A DNA stretch of 64,000 nt, from NCBI RefSeq assembly GCF_004210375.1, contig NC_134834.1, forward strand, positions 154,833,290 to 154,897,289, read 5' to 3'. The translations under genes and the position numbers were made by a program. Under the pieces are notes generated by a model. It ran no database searches, was not told the origin of the DNA, and saw only the letters and a program-made list of their open reading frames with translations. Shown one piece after another: positions 36,561 to 50,689 of this stretch (the first letter of the stretch is position 1; the number at the start of each line of letters is the position of its first letter). This DNA is from Tachypleus tridentatus (lineage: Eukaryota > Arthropoda > Merostomata > Xiphosura > Limulidae).

Positions 36561-37189
36561 TTAACGCAGTTGATTAATATTAAAACTATTCATCATAACG
36601 CTGTGACTAGTGAAAATTTATTTTTTACTTACGATTATAACTTTTCAGCTACCAAATTTTCTTTCACAATACCATTTTAACTATTATTTAAATTTATAAA
36701 CACACTTGAATAAATTTTAAAACGAGATAGTCGACTTTTCATTTTTTACGTTTGGTGAAAAATAAATCTGTAACGTACATATAAGATCGATTAATACCTA
36801 TTTTTTTATACACAAAGCAAAAGAAGGTAACTGTTTTCAGTAAATTATAATAGTTTAGTTATTATTACAGCATTCACTATTTGTTTTTTCCTTCGAAACT
36901 ATACACACAAAACATACAAAAAAGCGTAGTCCCACCTAATCTGTATAAAGGCGAGTGTGCGTAACGTAACGTTGATTTCTCGAAATTATAGTAGTCATAA
37001 AAGATAAAATGCATTTATCCGGATAGAATAGTTTTATTACTGTCTGTCCATTATGATTTTACTGGCGGGATGAAACGGAGCTGTGAAATCGTGTGAACGT
37101 AGTGAATGTTAGTACAATATGCTTAAAGTAAAGAAGAGTGTGTTGTCATCTAGCCGTGGACGAAATGCATAAAATTTATTACGAAAGCA
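36561..37189. other. Intergenic, nothing recognised
   Basis: AT-rich with normal CpG. No exon or element. Confidence 0.4.
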
Positions 37190-37670
37190 AAGCTGTCAAT
37201 TCAGTCTTAAATCGTTTCTGAATTAAGCTATTTTCTGTTATGTGATCAACGTTTTTAATAATAAAAACACCTCTTTAGTGAACAGTTACTCTGAATTAGG
37301 TAATTAATAATTAATTTTTTTGTCTATCTATTTAACTTTATATTTTTCAGTACACAGACTAACAACGATATTAGATTATACTTTTGTCCCTGGGTAGCGA
37401 CATAAAGTTGTTAATCTAAGTGATTTTTACCAATAACCATTCCAAGAATACGCAACGAATTCATTTCATGAAAGATCTTATTCTTGATTGACCCACAAAA
37501 AAACAACAACTAACGTTTGACGGTATCGACTGTACTTTTCTGCCTGTCTGTTGGTCAAGCTTGATTTTCCAAAATTCAATTACTCCAGTTAGTTACGAAA
37601 TGTGAAGTTAGGGTGCACTATGGGGTTGGTTAGGTAGTATTAGTTTCATCATTGTTGACAGACTATGCCC
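37190..37670 (+). repeat. Unclassified dispersed repeat X, copy 2
   Basis: Partner of 14370-14880. Shares 'gtttctgaattaag', 'tttttcagtacacagactaa', 'ttatacttttgt', 'aatctaagtgatttttacca', 'gaattcatttcatg', 'cgactgtacttttctgcctg' and 'gttagttacgaaatgtgaag'. Confidence 0.65.
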
Positions 37671-40547
37671 TATTTCTTACATAAATCCAGGATCAGATTG
37701 ATAGTTGTTTGGCTCATCAAATTCACAAATCTACTTTCAATATTAACAATTTTTATCAGATTCTCAGTTCTCACACAAAACCTATACTGTAGAAACTATG
37801 ATCTAATTGGAATTATATAATGTATTATTAAAAGAAGCAATTGTGCTGAAAAATATTTCTTGGTGGTTTTCAAATTTAATATTTATTTGTTTCAACTACC
37901 AATAATAGAGACCTGTGACAGTTTTATTGTCTTGAAATCTTTACATATTCTACAGTAATTCTTGTATACCGAATCCGAAAAAGATATCCATTTTTCTCCA
38001 CCACGTACAGATTTTTCACATAACACTATGCCATTTTACACAAGTGAATCATTTTCATTGAAATCGGGTCACATTTTGTGACGTTTAAAATGCTGAAAAC
38101 CATTAACTATAGATTTCTCTAGACCGTTACTGATGTGCAAGTCTTACCGATCATTCTAGAATAATAAACAAATAATAATGTGATCTAAGTAATTTTTTTC
38201 TCCCCAATTCGTAAAAAATCCTCACTTGATACAAGAAAAATGATTTTTTTTTCAAAACATTCGTAGTTGACTGATAGAAAATCCGTTATTAAAACGAAAA
38301 CAAATTTTACGAAGTTTATTCGCAGACCTGTGTAATCAAAAGGTCATGTTTACTTTAAATTACCTGAAAGAAACTTGTATTTTTCTTCACAAGAGTAACT
38401 TTCAACTAAATGAATGTTACAGAGAAGAAAACCTGTTCTCCACAAGATCTACCGGGCCACTAGCCAAATTATTTTATTGTTGAACGGTTTATTTCTATTT
38501 AACACGAATAAAAATACTGACCTACTTTAACCGAAGCAATTGCTTGTAGCTATTAACTACCTTGAAATGTAAATAAAGCTAAATCAACTGCTAAGGCCGG
38601 TTATAACCACCCATTGTTCCCGTTGATTTTTCCTGCTTTTATATATGTAGTTGTACCTAAAGATGAAGGAAGCACTTGAAAGTTAAAAGTAAAGGGGGTT
38701 GCTGCCTTTAAAATAAGAGCAAGCAACATAATACAAAGTCAATGCTTACTTCTTCCACTAGTTTAATACCTAAGCACATGTACAAGAATCATTAAGATAA
38801 ATACTTGTTAGGGTACAGAAAAATAATTCTAGTGAATTCATTATAAACTGAAGAACTATATATTTATCACTTTAGTGGTAAAAACATAAGTAGGTAAATT
38901 AACCCTTCATGGTTAGAATCTAAGTACTAATACATAAATTACCAGTTTTCTACTTCAAACTTTGGGATCTAATACATCCTATTCTTCCATACGAAAAACA
39001 ATTGAAAGACTTTGTAATAAACATATGCTAAAAAATCTTTTTTTTTTCCTTTTAATAGCAATAAATCGGTAATATATTAATTATATCCTGCAATGGAAAC
39101 TTGAGGACATCATGACATAATTACTTAGACTTTGGTTATTTAGTAATTAGACCCTACACAACAAACCTGAGGAAGAATTTCATCATTTTTTGTAATGATT
39201 TTTGTTGCTTTTGTTTGTGAAATAAACATTATTACTATTGGGTAATATACAAATTCTACCAAACAAGTTGTGTATTTAGTTTAAAATATATTCTACAGTT
39301 TCTTATCAATGTAAGTTAGAGAATGGTTGGATTAAGAAATTTCAGATGTTAGAAAATTCATATTATCTTATGTAAATATTTCACAACAACTGTTGATAAT
39401 TTATCCAAGCATGACCTGTTATCTTACACTGTCAAGTACATGTTCATGTACAGATGTGCATTCATAACATTTTTGTATTGATAGATTGCTATATACATGT
39501 GTGCATGTTGTCTGAGAAATAATGTGAGTACCAGATCATGACTTGGTGTGAAAGAAATACTGTTCTTATTTACAAATTGAGATAAGTTTATATACAGATA
39601 AATCTGTCTAAAATAAACTATGTGAAGAGAAATTTTACAATCTTTTGGATGGCTTCATTTTAGTTTGATATAATTAAAAACAAAAATCAACTTCACATCT
39701 AGGGCATGCATAATAATACTGCTTATGTGCATTAGAATTTACAATCAACATGTTCAAACATTATTATCCCCTTAGTTACTAAAACTTGGTTAGATGTCTA
39801 GAATATTGACAATTAGATAAGTTTAAAATTCCAGGTTATAATTATTTAATAGTGATACACATTTTAAAAGAGAATATGGGGTGACTTTTCATCCTATTAG
39901 AATTTACAATAGAAAAATGATAGTTAAGAGGTTGAGGTTAAACTGGTCAATAATCATTAGGTTTGAGAAGTAAGTTTCTTATTTTAAAATAATTTGATTT
40001 TATGTCAAGATAGGTATTTTCCTGAAAAGATGAAAAAGCTAACAGTAAAATCAAACCTAACTAGTTTACTACAAAGGTAAAGGAGAAACAAATTTAGGAA
40101 GCTTAAAATAACAAATACGTTGAAAGATTCACAGATATACAAAAGCTATAAACTTGATTTTAATATGTTAGAAGATCCAAAAGTACTTAGAGATAGTTGG
40201 TTAATGAGGATAAAATAAACAGCAAGAATTTCTTTAAGAGCCATAAAATAGGGCAATTACATCCAAATTTTTCCAAAAATAGTAACACGACCATGACTTT
40301 CAATTCTCAAGCTATGATTTGATGAGAAATACCGCTTTTATGAGGTGACTGAGGTGGCTCAACTCAGTCCAACTAAACCTTGTGGAAACACTGTAGGGTC
40401 CAAGATTCTTTTATCTATTTATAAAATGTGTTTGACCACCCCAGAATTGGGTGATTATAGATGAACATTAAATATTATATACCTCTGGAAGACTGATATA
40501 CGATTCCCCTTTCAGCAACATACAAATATTAATGTCAGAAAAGTTGT
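37671..40547. other. Intergenic; CpG drops sharply near 38.6 kb
   Basis: No element or exon recognised. From about 38640 rightward CG dinucleotides become rare. Confidence 0.4.
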
Positions 40548-40550
40548 TTG

Positions 40551-43500
40551 ATTGGTTGTTTGGCATTCACTGCAGCAAAGGAACTAGGCTATTTATGTCA
40601 ACAACCTGTAAAAAAAAAAAAAAAAGGTAAAAGCCAAATTATAAAATGTAAAAATAAATCTAATTAAAAGTCAAACATCCTAAAAAGTTAAAGACACGAA
40701 CAAGTTAGATAGTCATCATCGCAAATGACACTGTCCAACATCAGAGGTAAGCCCATAGAAAAGGCGTGTCTAAAACTGTGCCACTGTTCACAGTTGTATT
40801 GATCGCATGACAGTAAATGTGGACTATTGTGAGTTGAGTGTCACAAAGGCCACACATTGTTGCATTAGTCCCCAAATAAAAGAAAACAAATAGTTAAAAA
40901 CTGTGACTAATGCATAGCATAATTATGGCAAATTCCTCTTTCAAATCCTTATGAAAACAAGATGGCCAAAGAACAACAGAGGAGGGTTTGATCTGGAAAA
41001 GCTTGTTACATTGTTGCTCATTGCAAGTCAACTACAAACTGGGATGAAACTGAGCCTTCAATACATGATTGTAGTCTATGTATGGGACAGACATGGCTAT
41101 GATGGCACCAGAGCAGACAGATTTAGTCTCTGTGTCAATGAGCATGTTCCCTCAAATATTAACGTGGCAAGGTATCCAGAAAAACTAGATATGAATATAA
41201 AATAGAGAAAAATGGGCCAGGCATTGTTGAATATTGACAATAACAGAGTGAAAACTAATGCCAACTAATTCCAGGATCAATGAAAACTAAGACAATCTGT
41301 ATAAATAGTACAATTTGTGTTCTGCAAAACTTCTACATGATCCAGGGGAAGAGAAATGGCATACGATTCAGCAGTAAACACAGAAACTGTAGAGGAGATC
41401 CAGTGAGCAACTACCAAGCCACAACAAACCATGGCAGAGCCCACAGAGTTACCTGACTTTGAACCATTTGTATAGATGGGAATAAAATGATGGTTCAAAA
41501 GATGTTCAGCAAAGAGAAAACAGTACCTCCAATTGGGAGTAATTACCTCCTTCAGCTTCAGATGACTCAAGAAAAGGTCACAGGTTTGGATGGTAATAAG
41601 TCATGGCAGGATTGGCTGATTACTGGAGAAAACAACATTATCCAACTAACGACAGACCCAGTTAAGCCAACTATTCTTAGATGTTAAAGCCAAGAGGAAG
41701 AATGACAGACTGTTTATTCTGAAGGAACATAGCCCAATGAAGAAGGAAGAAACAACCTCAGGTGGAAAGCTATGGTAAGAATTGAACTTTAATTGCATAC
41801 TGCAAAGAAACTTGCAACCAGCAGGACTGGAGAAATGTGGAAAGCCCCATGCAGAGACTAAGCTCCAGATGGTGAATGGGCTCTAGCATCTTCAAGGCCT
41901 AGGTCCTGGCAGAACCACAGACTAGAGACCCATAGTTTAGTTTCAAGCAAATGAGGGTGTGATAGATCTTGAGCACAGAACATTGATCTGCTCCAAGAGG
42001 TGGAAGAGAGAGCATATAGGATGTTCAGTTCCCTTGTACACTTGACAAATAGATGCTTGATGGAGAAATGAAAGTAAACTTATAATCATAGATAACCCCA
42101 AGAATTTTGCCACAGTAACCATGGGAAGAACAACATCATTAAGACAAAAGTGCATGCAAATGGTTTGGAGATAAAAAAAAAAAAGGTTAAACTGTTTACT
42201 ATGATAAACTTCAATAGTGAATGAGTGCAGACAGATGCTGCCACTCAATAAACCTCATGTCTGACAACCAGAACAAGATGTGGAAGCCATTGACATAGAG
42301 CCCATTTACAACAAAACATTGAAGTTATGTAGTTAGAAGGAATCTTGGGATTTTCCCAGCCACACAGAAAGAGAGAACAACAGCCTAGGATCAAACATCA
42401 GGAAAAATATTTTCCTGCTTGATTCAGTTAAAAATAACCAGAAGAATAATAAGAGTGGCAGAAGAGAGGTGGTGCAGCATCTCATAGCAAACTTTATTAG
42501 GTCCAACTGATGTGCTGCCAAACTGATGACAATCAAATCTGAATTCCAACAGTGTAAATAGGTATTTAAAATTGTTAAGATGATCAGCCCCAAAGGAAAG
42601 AGATGATTGCTCTGCCCTAAACCTTATGACCAAGAAGGTGGGAGAAGAAACAACAGTGCTAGATGCATGAAAAAAACTCTCATTGAGAGTATCAGCAATG
42701 TTCTGTACATTAGTATCTTCCTAGTCATTGAAAAGCATGATGGAAAAGAGAAGGGAGGCACGTCTCCCACTGACCTTTTGAATATTGTCCTAGGTTATTT
42801 TGGAACTGTTGATAAAACAGATGCTAGTTGCAGACTTAATACAAGATTCCTTTTGGCTTTGACACTTGTCCTGCCACACATGAGCATGGGCCCACTGATA
42901 AAGGATGCAGTCAGAAAGAGAAGGATACCACTGGAAGGTATCTCAGGCCTGTTTAAGACCTTTCTGTGCCTTCTGCAGACAAGACTCCACCATGGACGAG
43001 GATACTGATGAAAACATGTCGAGGTCTTACAAGTAGATTGAACAGCTGTCTGGATGATACAACTAGTCATTGATCCTACACAGTCATCTATCAATAACAG
43101 AGAGATGATGGCAGGATCAAATAGTGAAAGAGGGCCAGTTAGACTGATCCAACTTTCACAGAGATTGGGTAGTATCAACCATGGCCAGTCTCCCTCAAAA
43201 TGACAGGAAAACGATCACTGCCCCACGATTCACTGTCAACCCTTCAAGAAATGTGAAGGGGAGCAGAGAGAGAAATCAATGGCAGTAAAAGACTGACTAG
43301 GTGCAAGAAAATAAATATAAGATCCACTATTGAAGAGAGAGAGGTTGTTATCCAAGAGCATATTCCCTTACAGAATGAACCCTCTCATCAATATCAGCAC
43401 CACTAAAAAGGTGAGACAGCAATTATTCAACAAGATCTGATTGATCATAAGTGTTTCTAGGTGACAGGTACAGGGAACAAACAATGATGATATGATACAA

Positions 43501-45310
43501 GAAAACACATATGGCAATGGCCTCCAAGGGTGTATCAATTTGCAAAGACAGGGTGGACACATGCTGGTTAACCAGCAGTGCCACCCCTCCATGCACTCAT
43601 CCGTTACAAAAACAATTATTCCAGTATAAAAAAAATTACCAAAATGTGACAGAATCAGCAGGTTTCAGACATGTTTCTAGTAAGGAATGACACACAGAAT
43701 GATAGGAATCATTCAAGGTCTTAAAGTTGTCCAGATTAGAATGAAAACCTTGACAGTTCCATTGTATCAAAATTGCTATTTTTACTTAGATGTAGGAAAA
43801 CTGAGTGGATAACCTTTTGGTTTATGACCATGTTTTATTTCTTTACTAGGAAGAGGTCTATCTACCTCCATGGATACTACCAGTGACTGAGGGCATGAAT
43901 GAATAATTATTCTACACTTTGGAGCCAAAGATGATGAACCTAAGTACACATCAGAAACTGGGTTGAAGGACGTGGACCCAGGCAGTCACTGAAAGAAATG
44001 GTGAGTAAAGACAGGAATAGACATTGACTTGCAAACTTGCTTATCCATAAAGAATAAAAACCTCTTCATATGGTTTGAGAATGACTCTGTTGGAGGCATG
44101 GTAAGATCTGTCTGCACTCCCACTGTAACAGTGGAATGTAGTGCAGTAGCATATACCTGAGCTGGAGTTGTAGACAATAACTTCCAAGCCATTGAGTAAG
44201 AAATGTTGCTAACTATTTTCAAATGTTGTACCTCTCTCTCCTCCAGTCACCAAAGGGAAAGAACAAAAGTAAGAGGAGAAAAAGCCATTAAATTAACACA
44301 GTGACAGTCCAATTCACAATCATAAGTGTCATGGTCTTTGACACTGAAATGAGCATACATCACAGAACCACAAGATGCTTTCAACTGACTGAACCATAGA
44401 GACTGAAATTATCTGAGTGGGTTGTGAATATACAGTTTAGATAAACTGCCTTGACAGTGGCAGGTGGAATATAGCAATGTAAATGTCAAAATAAGAATGC
44501 TGGAAAGGAACGCAGTTCTGTCCTAACAACTGGAAAAATGCCTCTCTGCAGAAACTCCTTGGGCACAGAAATCAGTGAGGATCTCTAACTCGAGAATGTT
44601 CTTTAAATCCCTCTCAAACAATAACTCATTGTGAGTAATTGTAAGTAGCATGAGGAATAATCTCAATGGCCTTTAATGCAAGAAGAGTTCAGGGTGTTTT
44701 GAGGTAAATATTTCTACCAAGATGTCCCCAGAATGTAACTTCTTGATGAACTTAGGAGAGCCAGCAGTCTTCTCTAATATTTTCTCCATTAAAAGGGACA
44801 CTTGCCCAAAAGGTTTATTTAGCAAAGGATACAGTACAAGAAGATGAAGTACAGATGTAGAATGAGGTGGAAACTGCTGTTCAGATTTTTCAAAATATGG
44901 TCATTTACAGATGAGCTGTTTTTTTACTGTTTTATTTTTATTTGTATGGTTTATAATGAAAGAAGAAAGATTGCTTACTGGCCCCACCTACTGGAGTTCT
45001 ACAAGGAGATGCACTACAATACCAAGTAAAAATACTGCAGCAATGCCAGGGTTTCATAAGCACCATAACCAAACACCAGCATCAAACACGATGTCCACAA
45101 CACTCATGAAAATATCCAACACTGGTACTCAGCTGACCCTAACACACCAGGACCAGCTGACTAACCCTGAGGGTTCACCCATCTACAGGAATTGAAGACC
45201 AAAGTATCATGTCAGGGTTAAACTTATCAATCACCAGAATCCTCTTCTACCCTACACAGGTCACCACACGTGGCAAACATGTGAGTGAATGTTCAAATCC
45301 CATAAGAGGT
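40551..45310 (-). mobile_element. RNase-H-bearing LINE (J2), copy 2, CpG-depleted and internally deleted
   Basis: Same order and orientation as copy 1. Matching 5'UTR near 45170-45310, gag-like ORF1 near 43940-44650, endonuclease near 43160-43790, RT near 42250-42630, RNase H 41277-41570, 3' end CCAAACAACCAATC at 40551. About 440 bp of the RT palm is missing compared with copy 1, at about 42325. Most CpG sites of copy 1 are TG or CA here. Confidence 0.9.
41277..44222 (-). pseudogene. J2 copy 2 coding remnants
   Basis: 44222-43986: ORF1 C-terminus (GVQTDLTMPPTESFSNHMKR, parallel to VQTDFSVPPKESLSNQMKS of copy 1). 42633-42424: RT approach (STSVGPNKVCYEMLHHLSSA). Near 42280 the catalytic box reads YVNG instead of YVDD, so both Asp are lost. 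41570-41277: RNase H (IPIYTNGSKSGNSVGSAMVC, where the first catalytic Asp of YTDGS has become Asn). Heavily frameshifted; inactive. Confidence 0.85.
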
Positions 45311-46319
45311 AAACTGAAAGTATAGACCCTACTCTTGGAGAGCCCCTCAGTCTGTTCAGGAATCCACCTCAAGGGGTTAAAAAAGATTATATATATTTAT
45401 GGTAATAGCTAGTCATATGAGGTGTAACTGCATGGTCTAACCACTAAATAAAACAATTTTCTTGATCTTGAAAATTAGTACATGAAACACAGTTAAACAG
45501 ATATACCGCTAATTATTGCTCAATATTGTTTTTAATAGTGAGATGTGGTTTAATTTTGAAACACTTATTCTCTGGTGAATTTGGGTTTCTATTTTTTGTT
45601 TCATTCTCTTAATTTCTTTAACATTTATTGATATATGATATTGTATATTTCATTAATTTTTGTATCTTGTCCTGGCCAAGCTCTGGTTTACAAGTTTTAT
45701 ATATATATATATATAAATGATAAAATTTGAATTCTAGTTGTTTGAGTATTTTCTTGGATTTCTGTTTCATATTTCATGTTTAACCAATCCGTTTTGTTTC
45801 GCTCTGGTTGTACCACCATTTTGTTTAATTTAGTATAGCCTTATCTCACATATTTAATAATGGTGAATGAAAAACATCTACCACACACCAAAGGTTTTGA
45901 AAAAAGATGTAAACAGGTGTAAACTTATAATATAGGTGTCACATATAATAAGAACACTTGTAACATTTATAAAATTACAATCATGCTACACTGAAAACTT
46001 TGACACTAAAATTAATACAAACAGTTCTTCTTAAATTAAAAATAAAATTATAAAAAGTACATTGAGTCCCTAATCAGCTCATTTTATGGTATGTTAAAGG
46101 TGAGTAAAATGCTACAATGAGGATTAGGCCTTAAAAGGATACTTATGGCTAGTTTTTGTTGAAGACTATGAAATGGCTGAGCTTTTAAATGTTTTCTTTT
46201 TTGTTTTTAAAATATGTATTAGCAATATACTTAATATTTGGAATTTTACGAGAAATATTAAAACTTATCTGTATCATGCAGCTATTTATTTCTTTGTGGA
46301 AAGTACTAAGAATAAGTGA
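45311..46319. other. CpG-poor sequence with an (AT)n microsatellite
   Basis: A short (TA)n run lies near 45700-45715. No exon seen. Confidence 0.4.
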
Positions 46320-47740
46320 TTAAAAACAGATATAGTATCAAAGTCTTACACAGTGATTCCATGGGTTTTACAGAAGACCAGAAACCAGATATGCAAGCTT
46401 TTCTCTCTTTAATTTATGATATATCAAGAGATACCAGGCAGGACTTAAGGATTGGTAATATTACCCTTATTTTTAAAGGAAATGATCAAATTTGCCCTAG
46501 AAATTATAAGCATGTTAATCTTACTTTTGTAGCGGAAAATCTTCTAGTGTCAGGTAAAAAAAAATCTTTACCAATTCATTAAGTGAAATATTATATCATA
46601 TATGAAAGCCAACACAGATTCACCAAAAGAGAATCTTGCCTTACTAATCTGTTGGATCTTCCTCAGGTAAATTGTTACCTGGAAAAAGGATAGTGTGAAC
46701 TTGATGAGCTGAGATTTTGAAAATTTTTGATAAGGAACCACAAAAAAGATTAACTAAGAAACTGCATTAGTAGGAGTTCGGGAAAGAATAGCTAGTTGAA
46801 TCACAGGGTGTTTGAAGAGGAGAAAGCAAAAGGCTGTTATTAATGCAGTTCAGTTGAACTGGACCCTTGTTATTAGAGGAGTGCCTCAGGGGTTAGTCCT
46901 TCAGCCTTTGCTTTTTTTTTCTTATTAATATTAATGATACTGATAAGGGTATAATTAGTAAATTATTAAAATTTACTGATGACATTAAACTACTGGATAC
47001 TTATTACATGTTAAGGCATTACGGAAAACCTTGATCACATGGTAACTTGAACAAACATTTAGTAAATGGTCTTTAAGTATAGTATATGCAAGAAAAGAAA
47101 TTTCAGTTACAACAATTAGGATTCTCATATTTAAATTACATGGGAACCAACTCAATAGCATGATAGAAAAATGTGATCTTGGCATAGTGGTAGATAAGTC
47201 ACTCAAGCCATCAAAGCATTGCTCTGTTGCTAGTTGTAAAGTTTATGGAATTTTAGATGTGTATAAAAATAAACATCATATTGATTCCAAGACAAAACGT
47301 TTTGTTATCTCTTTATAACTATCTACTTATGCCTCACTCAGAATATCATATACAGTTTTGGCCTCTTTATCTAAGAAATTATACAGACTTCTTACAGGGA
47401 TTGATTACAATATTTCAATTTGCTTTTCTTGAGAAAAGAAGGGTTAGAGGTGGCACTGTTGAAGTTTTCATCTTATCAAGAGGAACTCAATATGACAGAG
47501 GACTCCAATTTATTTTTCTTTATTCTAAAGATAAGATAAAAGGACATAATTTTAAGAATTGAAAAAAGGCACGTCAAGCAATTTTAAGACAGTTTTATTT
47601 TGTTTGTAAAAGAACAATGAACTTATGGAATAAATTTCCATCAACAAGAGTTGAAGAAGGAATTGATGCTGCCTCATAAATAGAGGGTGGGCTTAATTTT
47701 TCTCAGAGATGGGTGTGAAAAATCATCCTTGAAAGATCAA
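46320..47740 (+). pseudogene. CR1-like LINE reverse transcriptase remnant
   Basis: 46316-46582 includes GNITLIFKGNDQICPRNYKH, equivalent to the ANVTPIFKKGDR..NYRPVSLTS block of CR1 RT. Near 46960 a degraded LKFTDDIKLL holds the FADD-type box. 47257-47562 has LYNYLLMPHSEYHIQFWPLY, then LEKRRVRGGTVEVFI, the CR1 C-terminal block, followed near 47610-47640 by an LWNKFPS end motif. Many stops and frameshifts. Confidence 0.85.
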
Positions 47741-48368
47741 ATGCTTCCTTGTTGTTTGTGTACTGTTACATAAACTAATAACCATACTCAAAAAAACTTG
47801 AGAACACAAATAATTTTTCAAATATGCTCACCAATTTTGCATTTATCAAAAGATAACTTTTAAAAATATTTGAATGAAACCATGTACCAAAGAGTGTAAA
47901 AGTTCTAGGATTAACCTAACACTGCAGCAAAACACAGTGTCTATAGTTTTTATAACTACTATCAATACACTCCTGGAACATCAGCATAATTAATAACATT
48001 TATCCAAATAGAATAATTATTTCTTTTAATATATCTGGTAAAAGAAAAAGTAACAATCCTAGAAAAAAACAGGCAAGAGAAGCTGGCAAAACATTAAGTA
48101 TACAATAATATACCTGTTCATTTTCTTCATATATAGGTTACAAGTGTATTAGAAAATTTATATTTTACACTTACATAGATTTTCAATAAAAATTTTATCA
48201 TTGTTTCAAAAGTATTTTCTTTCAGTAAGATTCAACATAGATATCGTTCTGTAATATCACATTTAAACTCTGAAATAACTGTATCTATAAATGAACACCA
48301 TAACATTTGCAATAAAACTGGATGTTTCATTAGATATTTATTTAAGAAGTGATAAATAATTTTTAAAG
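47741..48368. other. CpG-poor sequence, nothing recognised
   Basis: No exon or element seen. Confidence 0.4.
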
Positions 48369-48536
48369 CAGTGCTTCTCAAATACTTCTGTTCATGGGCC
48401 ACTCAATTTTTTTTTTACCTCAATGGACTACAATGAGATTTACAGTATAAAATATGCTACTGTTTTCTTTTTTATAATTATGCAACCTTTCCATGCTGAA
48501 GGGAGCTCGCCACTGACCACAGTTTGACAACTGCTG
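48369..48536. mobile_element. hAT-type MITE, 168 bp
   Basis: Termini CAGTGCTTCTCAAATAC and (complement) CAGCAGTTGTCAAACTG are hAT-like. Flanking 8-mers TTTTAAAG (48361-48368) and TTTTACAA (48537-48544) match at 6 of 8. No coding region. Confidence 0.7.
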
Positions 48537-49249
48537 TTTTACAACAACATATTACTAATGATTTTGTGTAGTTATTTAATCCTGTTTAAAAATTATGGTT
48601 TCAGTATCAAGAAATAAAAAACAATATAGAAAGCAGGAACTATATAAATTTTTCAAGTCATTTATCAGGTTCTTGACATCTATCTACATGGTCAGGGAAC
48701 CTTGATATTAAACCTGTGCGAGTTGTTCTTTATAAATAAGAATGTAAGAAAAGTATATTTAATTATCTATATGCATTATTGAGCTAATTTTAATTTTTGA
48801 TCCATGTAAGAAACTCATTCTAATCCCAATATAATACCAATTACATACACATATTCTTTTCTCAAGTAACAAAAGGCTAAAGTCAGGCAGATTTAAAGAA
48901 AGGTGTAACCTACTTTTCTTCTGTCAAACTATTTTTTTATATGCCTTACACTGCACTGAAGTCTAAGACAAAATGTTTAATCATTTGAAGACTTTCATTT
49001 AAGTTAGTATCTTATATATCACAAACCATGGTATCTGAATAGTTGTCATCTACTGTTTGAAATGACAGAAGGGCAGTCATGAATAATGCTTATGCAAAAT
49101 TTTATTTTACAAGTAGGATATTTTACAATAAACAGTTAGTAATTAATCACACTATCATTCATATTTCAAAACATGGTGTAAATTAAACGAAAATGTAGAT
49201 TTACTATATATTATTGTTAAACAGCTCTTAACATAACATAAAGTTATTA

Positions 49250-49325
49250 AACTCTGACCAGGGCTTGAACTTGCAAATTTTCAAGGTTTTCATCCAGGTA
49301 ACTATGCCAGACATATCAGGGCTCA
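49250..49325 (-). repeat. Possible degraded tRNA-derived SINE head
   Basis: Minus strand has TGGCATAGTTACCTGG (A-box-like) and GCAAGTTCAAGCCCTGG (B-box-like) about 30 bp apart. No tail recognised. Confidence 0.35.
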
Positions 49326-49699
49326 AGATCACAAAACTTCACATTAATGTATGAAGCCAATAGTAAATACTTTAGATAATTTTATACTTTCTTGTTAATG
49401 TTTATACATACTATTTACTATCTATAATGTTTAGTTTGACTTTCACATCTCAGTATCTAAAACTCTAAAATTTCTAATTATAATAGTTAAAATTCTCAGT
49501 GGTATAAACTGTAACAATACATGATAAATAAATAACTATACAGAAAAAGGTTAATTCATAATCAGCCTAAATTAGTATATTGTGCATTATTAGTAATTAA
49601 TATATAGAAAATGTTGTGTTGTATATCATTTTTTAAAATACTTCAATAAGCTTTACAAAAGATGCCCAGGCTGAAAAAAGTGATTTTTGTAAATTTAAA

Positions 49700-49765
49700 T
49701 TAAAAAGCATTAAAACAAAACAAGGAGACAGGTTATTTAACCCATTAGTCATCACTCATAAAAAA
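49700..49765 (-). repeat. CR1/L2-like LINE 3'-end scrap
   Basis: Minus strand ATGACTAATGGGTTAAATAA, then CCTGTCTCCTTGTTTTG, resembles the 3' end of CR1/L2 elements and parallels 50970-51035. Confidence 0.4.
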
Positions 49766-50689
49766 GTGGTCTTACTAATTATTTTAAAGTAACCATGAAG
49801 TACCAGAAATACATTTTAATTTCATTTATTGAAACCAACAAACTGAATCTCTACAACAAAGATTATGCCACTTTGTTAGTTCATCACAGTATCTTTCAAG
49901 TCTTTTGCTAAAATTTTATGTTACCCAATAAGTTTAGTACAAAGTTTATTTCTATTATATGTGTTGTGTTTGTGTGCATACACATATATACAGCAATGTT
50001 ACCTTTCTGATCCTAATTTTAAAAAGTTCTGTTATGGTAAAATACTTCACTGCAAGGCAAGGTAATAAAATATATTTCCTCAAATATATTTTGTGTCTTA
50101 TTTATTTAACTTATGTAGTTCAAAGTACTCTGTAGCAATTAGAAGGATCTAAAAAAATGAGCTAATAATAAACAATCTTCCACTTCTCTTTAATATTTAA
50201 ACTTAACTATAACTTTTTAAGTTTAAAATCTGCATGTCTATTCAACAAAATATTTATACAATTCAAACTAACAACACACAAATATTCATTTACTACGTAA
50301 GTAGCTCAAAAATGGCAACAAATTCCACATAGGATATAGCTGGGTAAAGTGGCTTATAATTTTTCTTTTTAAATAAATCAATTTTAATCTACGGTGCAAA
50401 TACAGATTTGGAAAGTTCTGCCACATCTCCAGTTGAATTGGTTTTACATCTCCAACTGAATGGTAAATCTTTGGAAGAAATTGCAACTAAGGAACATAAG
50501 CAAAAACACTGCTAGGCACTTAAAAGGTTTATGGCTGAGACCTGTAGCCACAGGAATTTTTAGCATTTCAATACAATATCAATCTTGCTTTTATATTCTG
50601 ATTTTTCAAGACACAAAGTGAGGATTCAGGGCACATCTATCAACACCTAGCAATGCTTCTGGACATAAATATAAATTTTGGCTGGGTAG

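Noticed and set aside
26428..45310. Reverse transcriptase, RNase H and zinc-knuckle frames as host genes
   Set aside because: Order, frameshifts and a second copy show LINE remnants.
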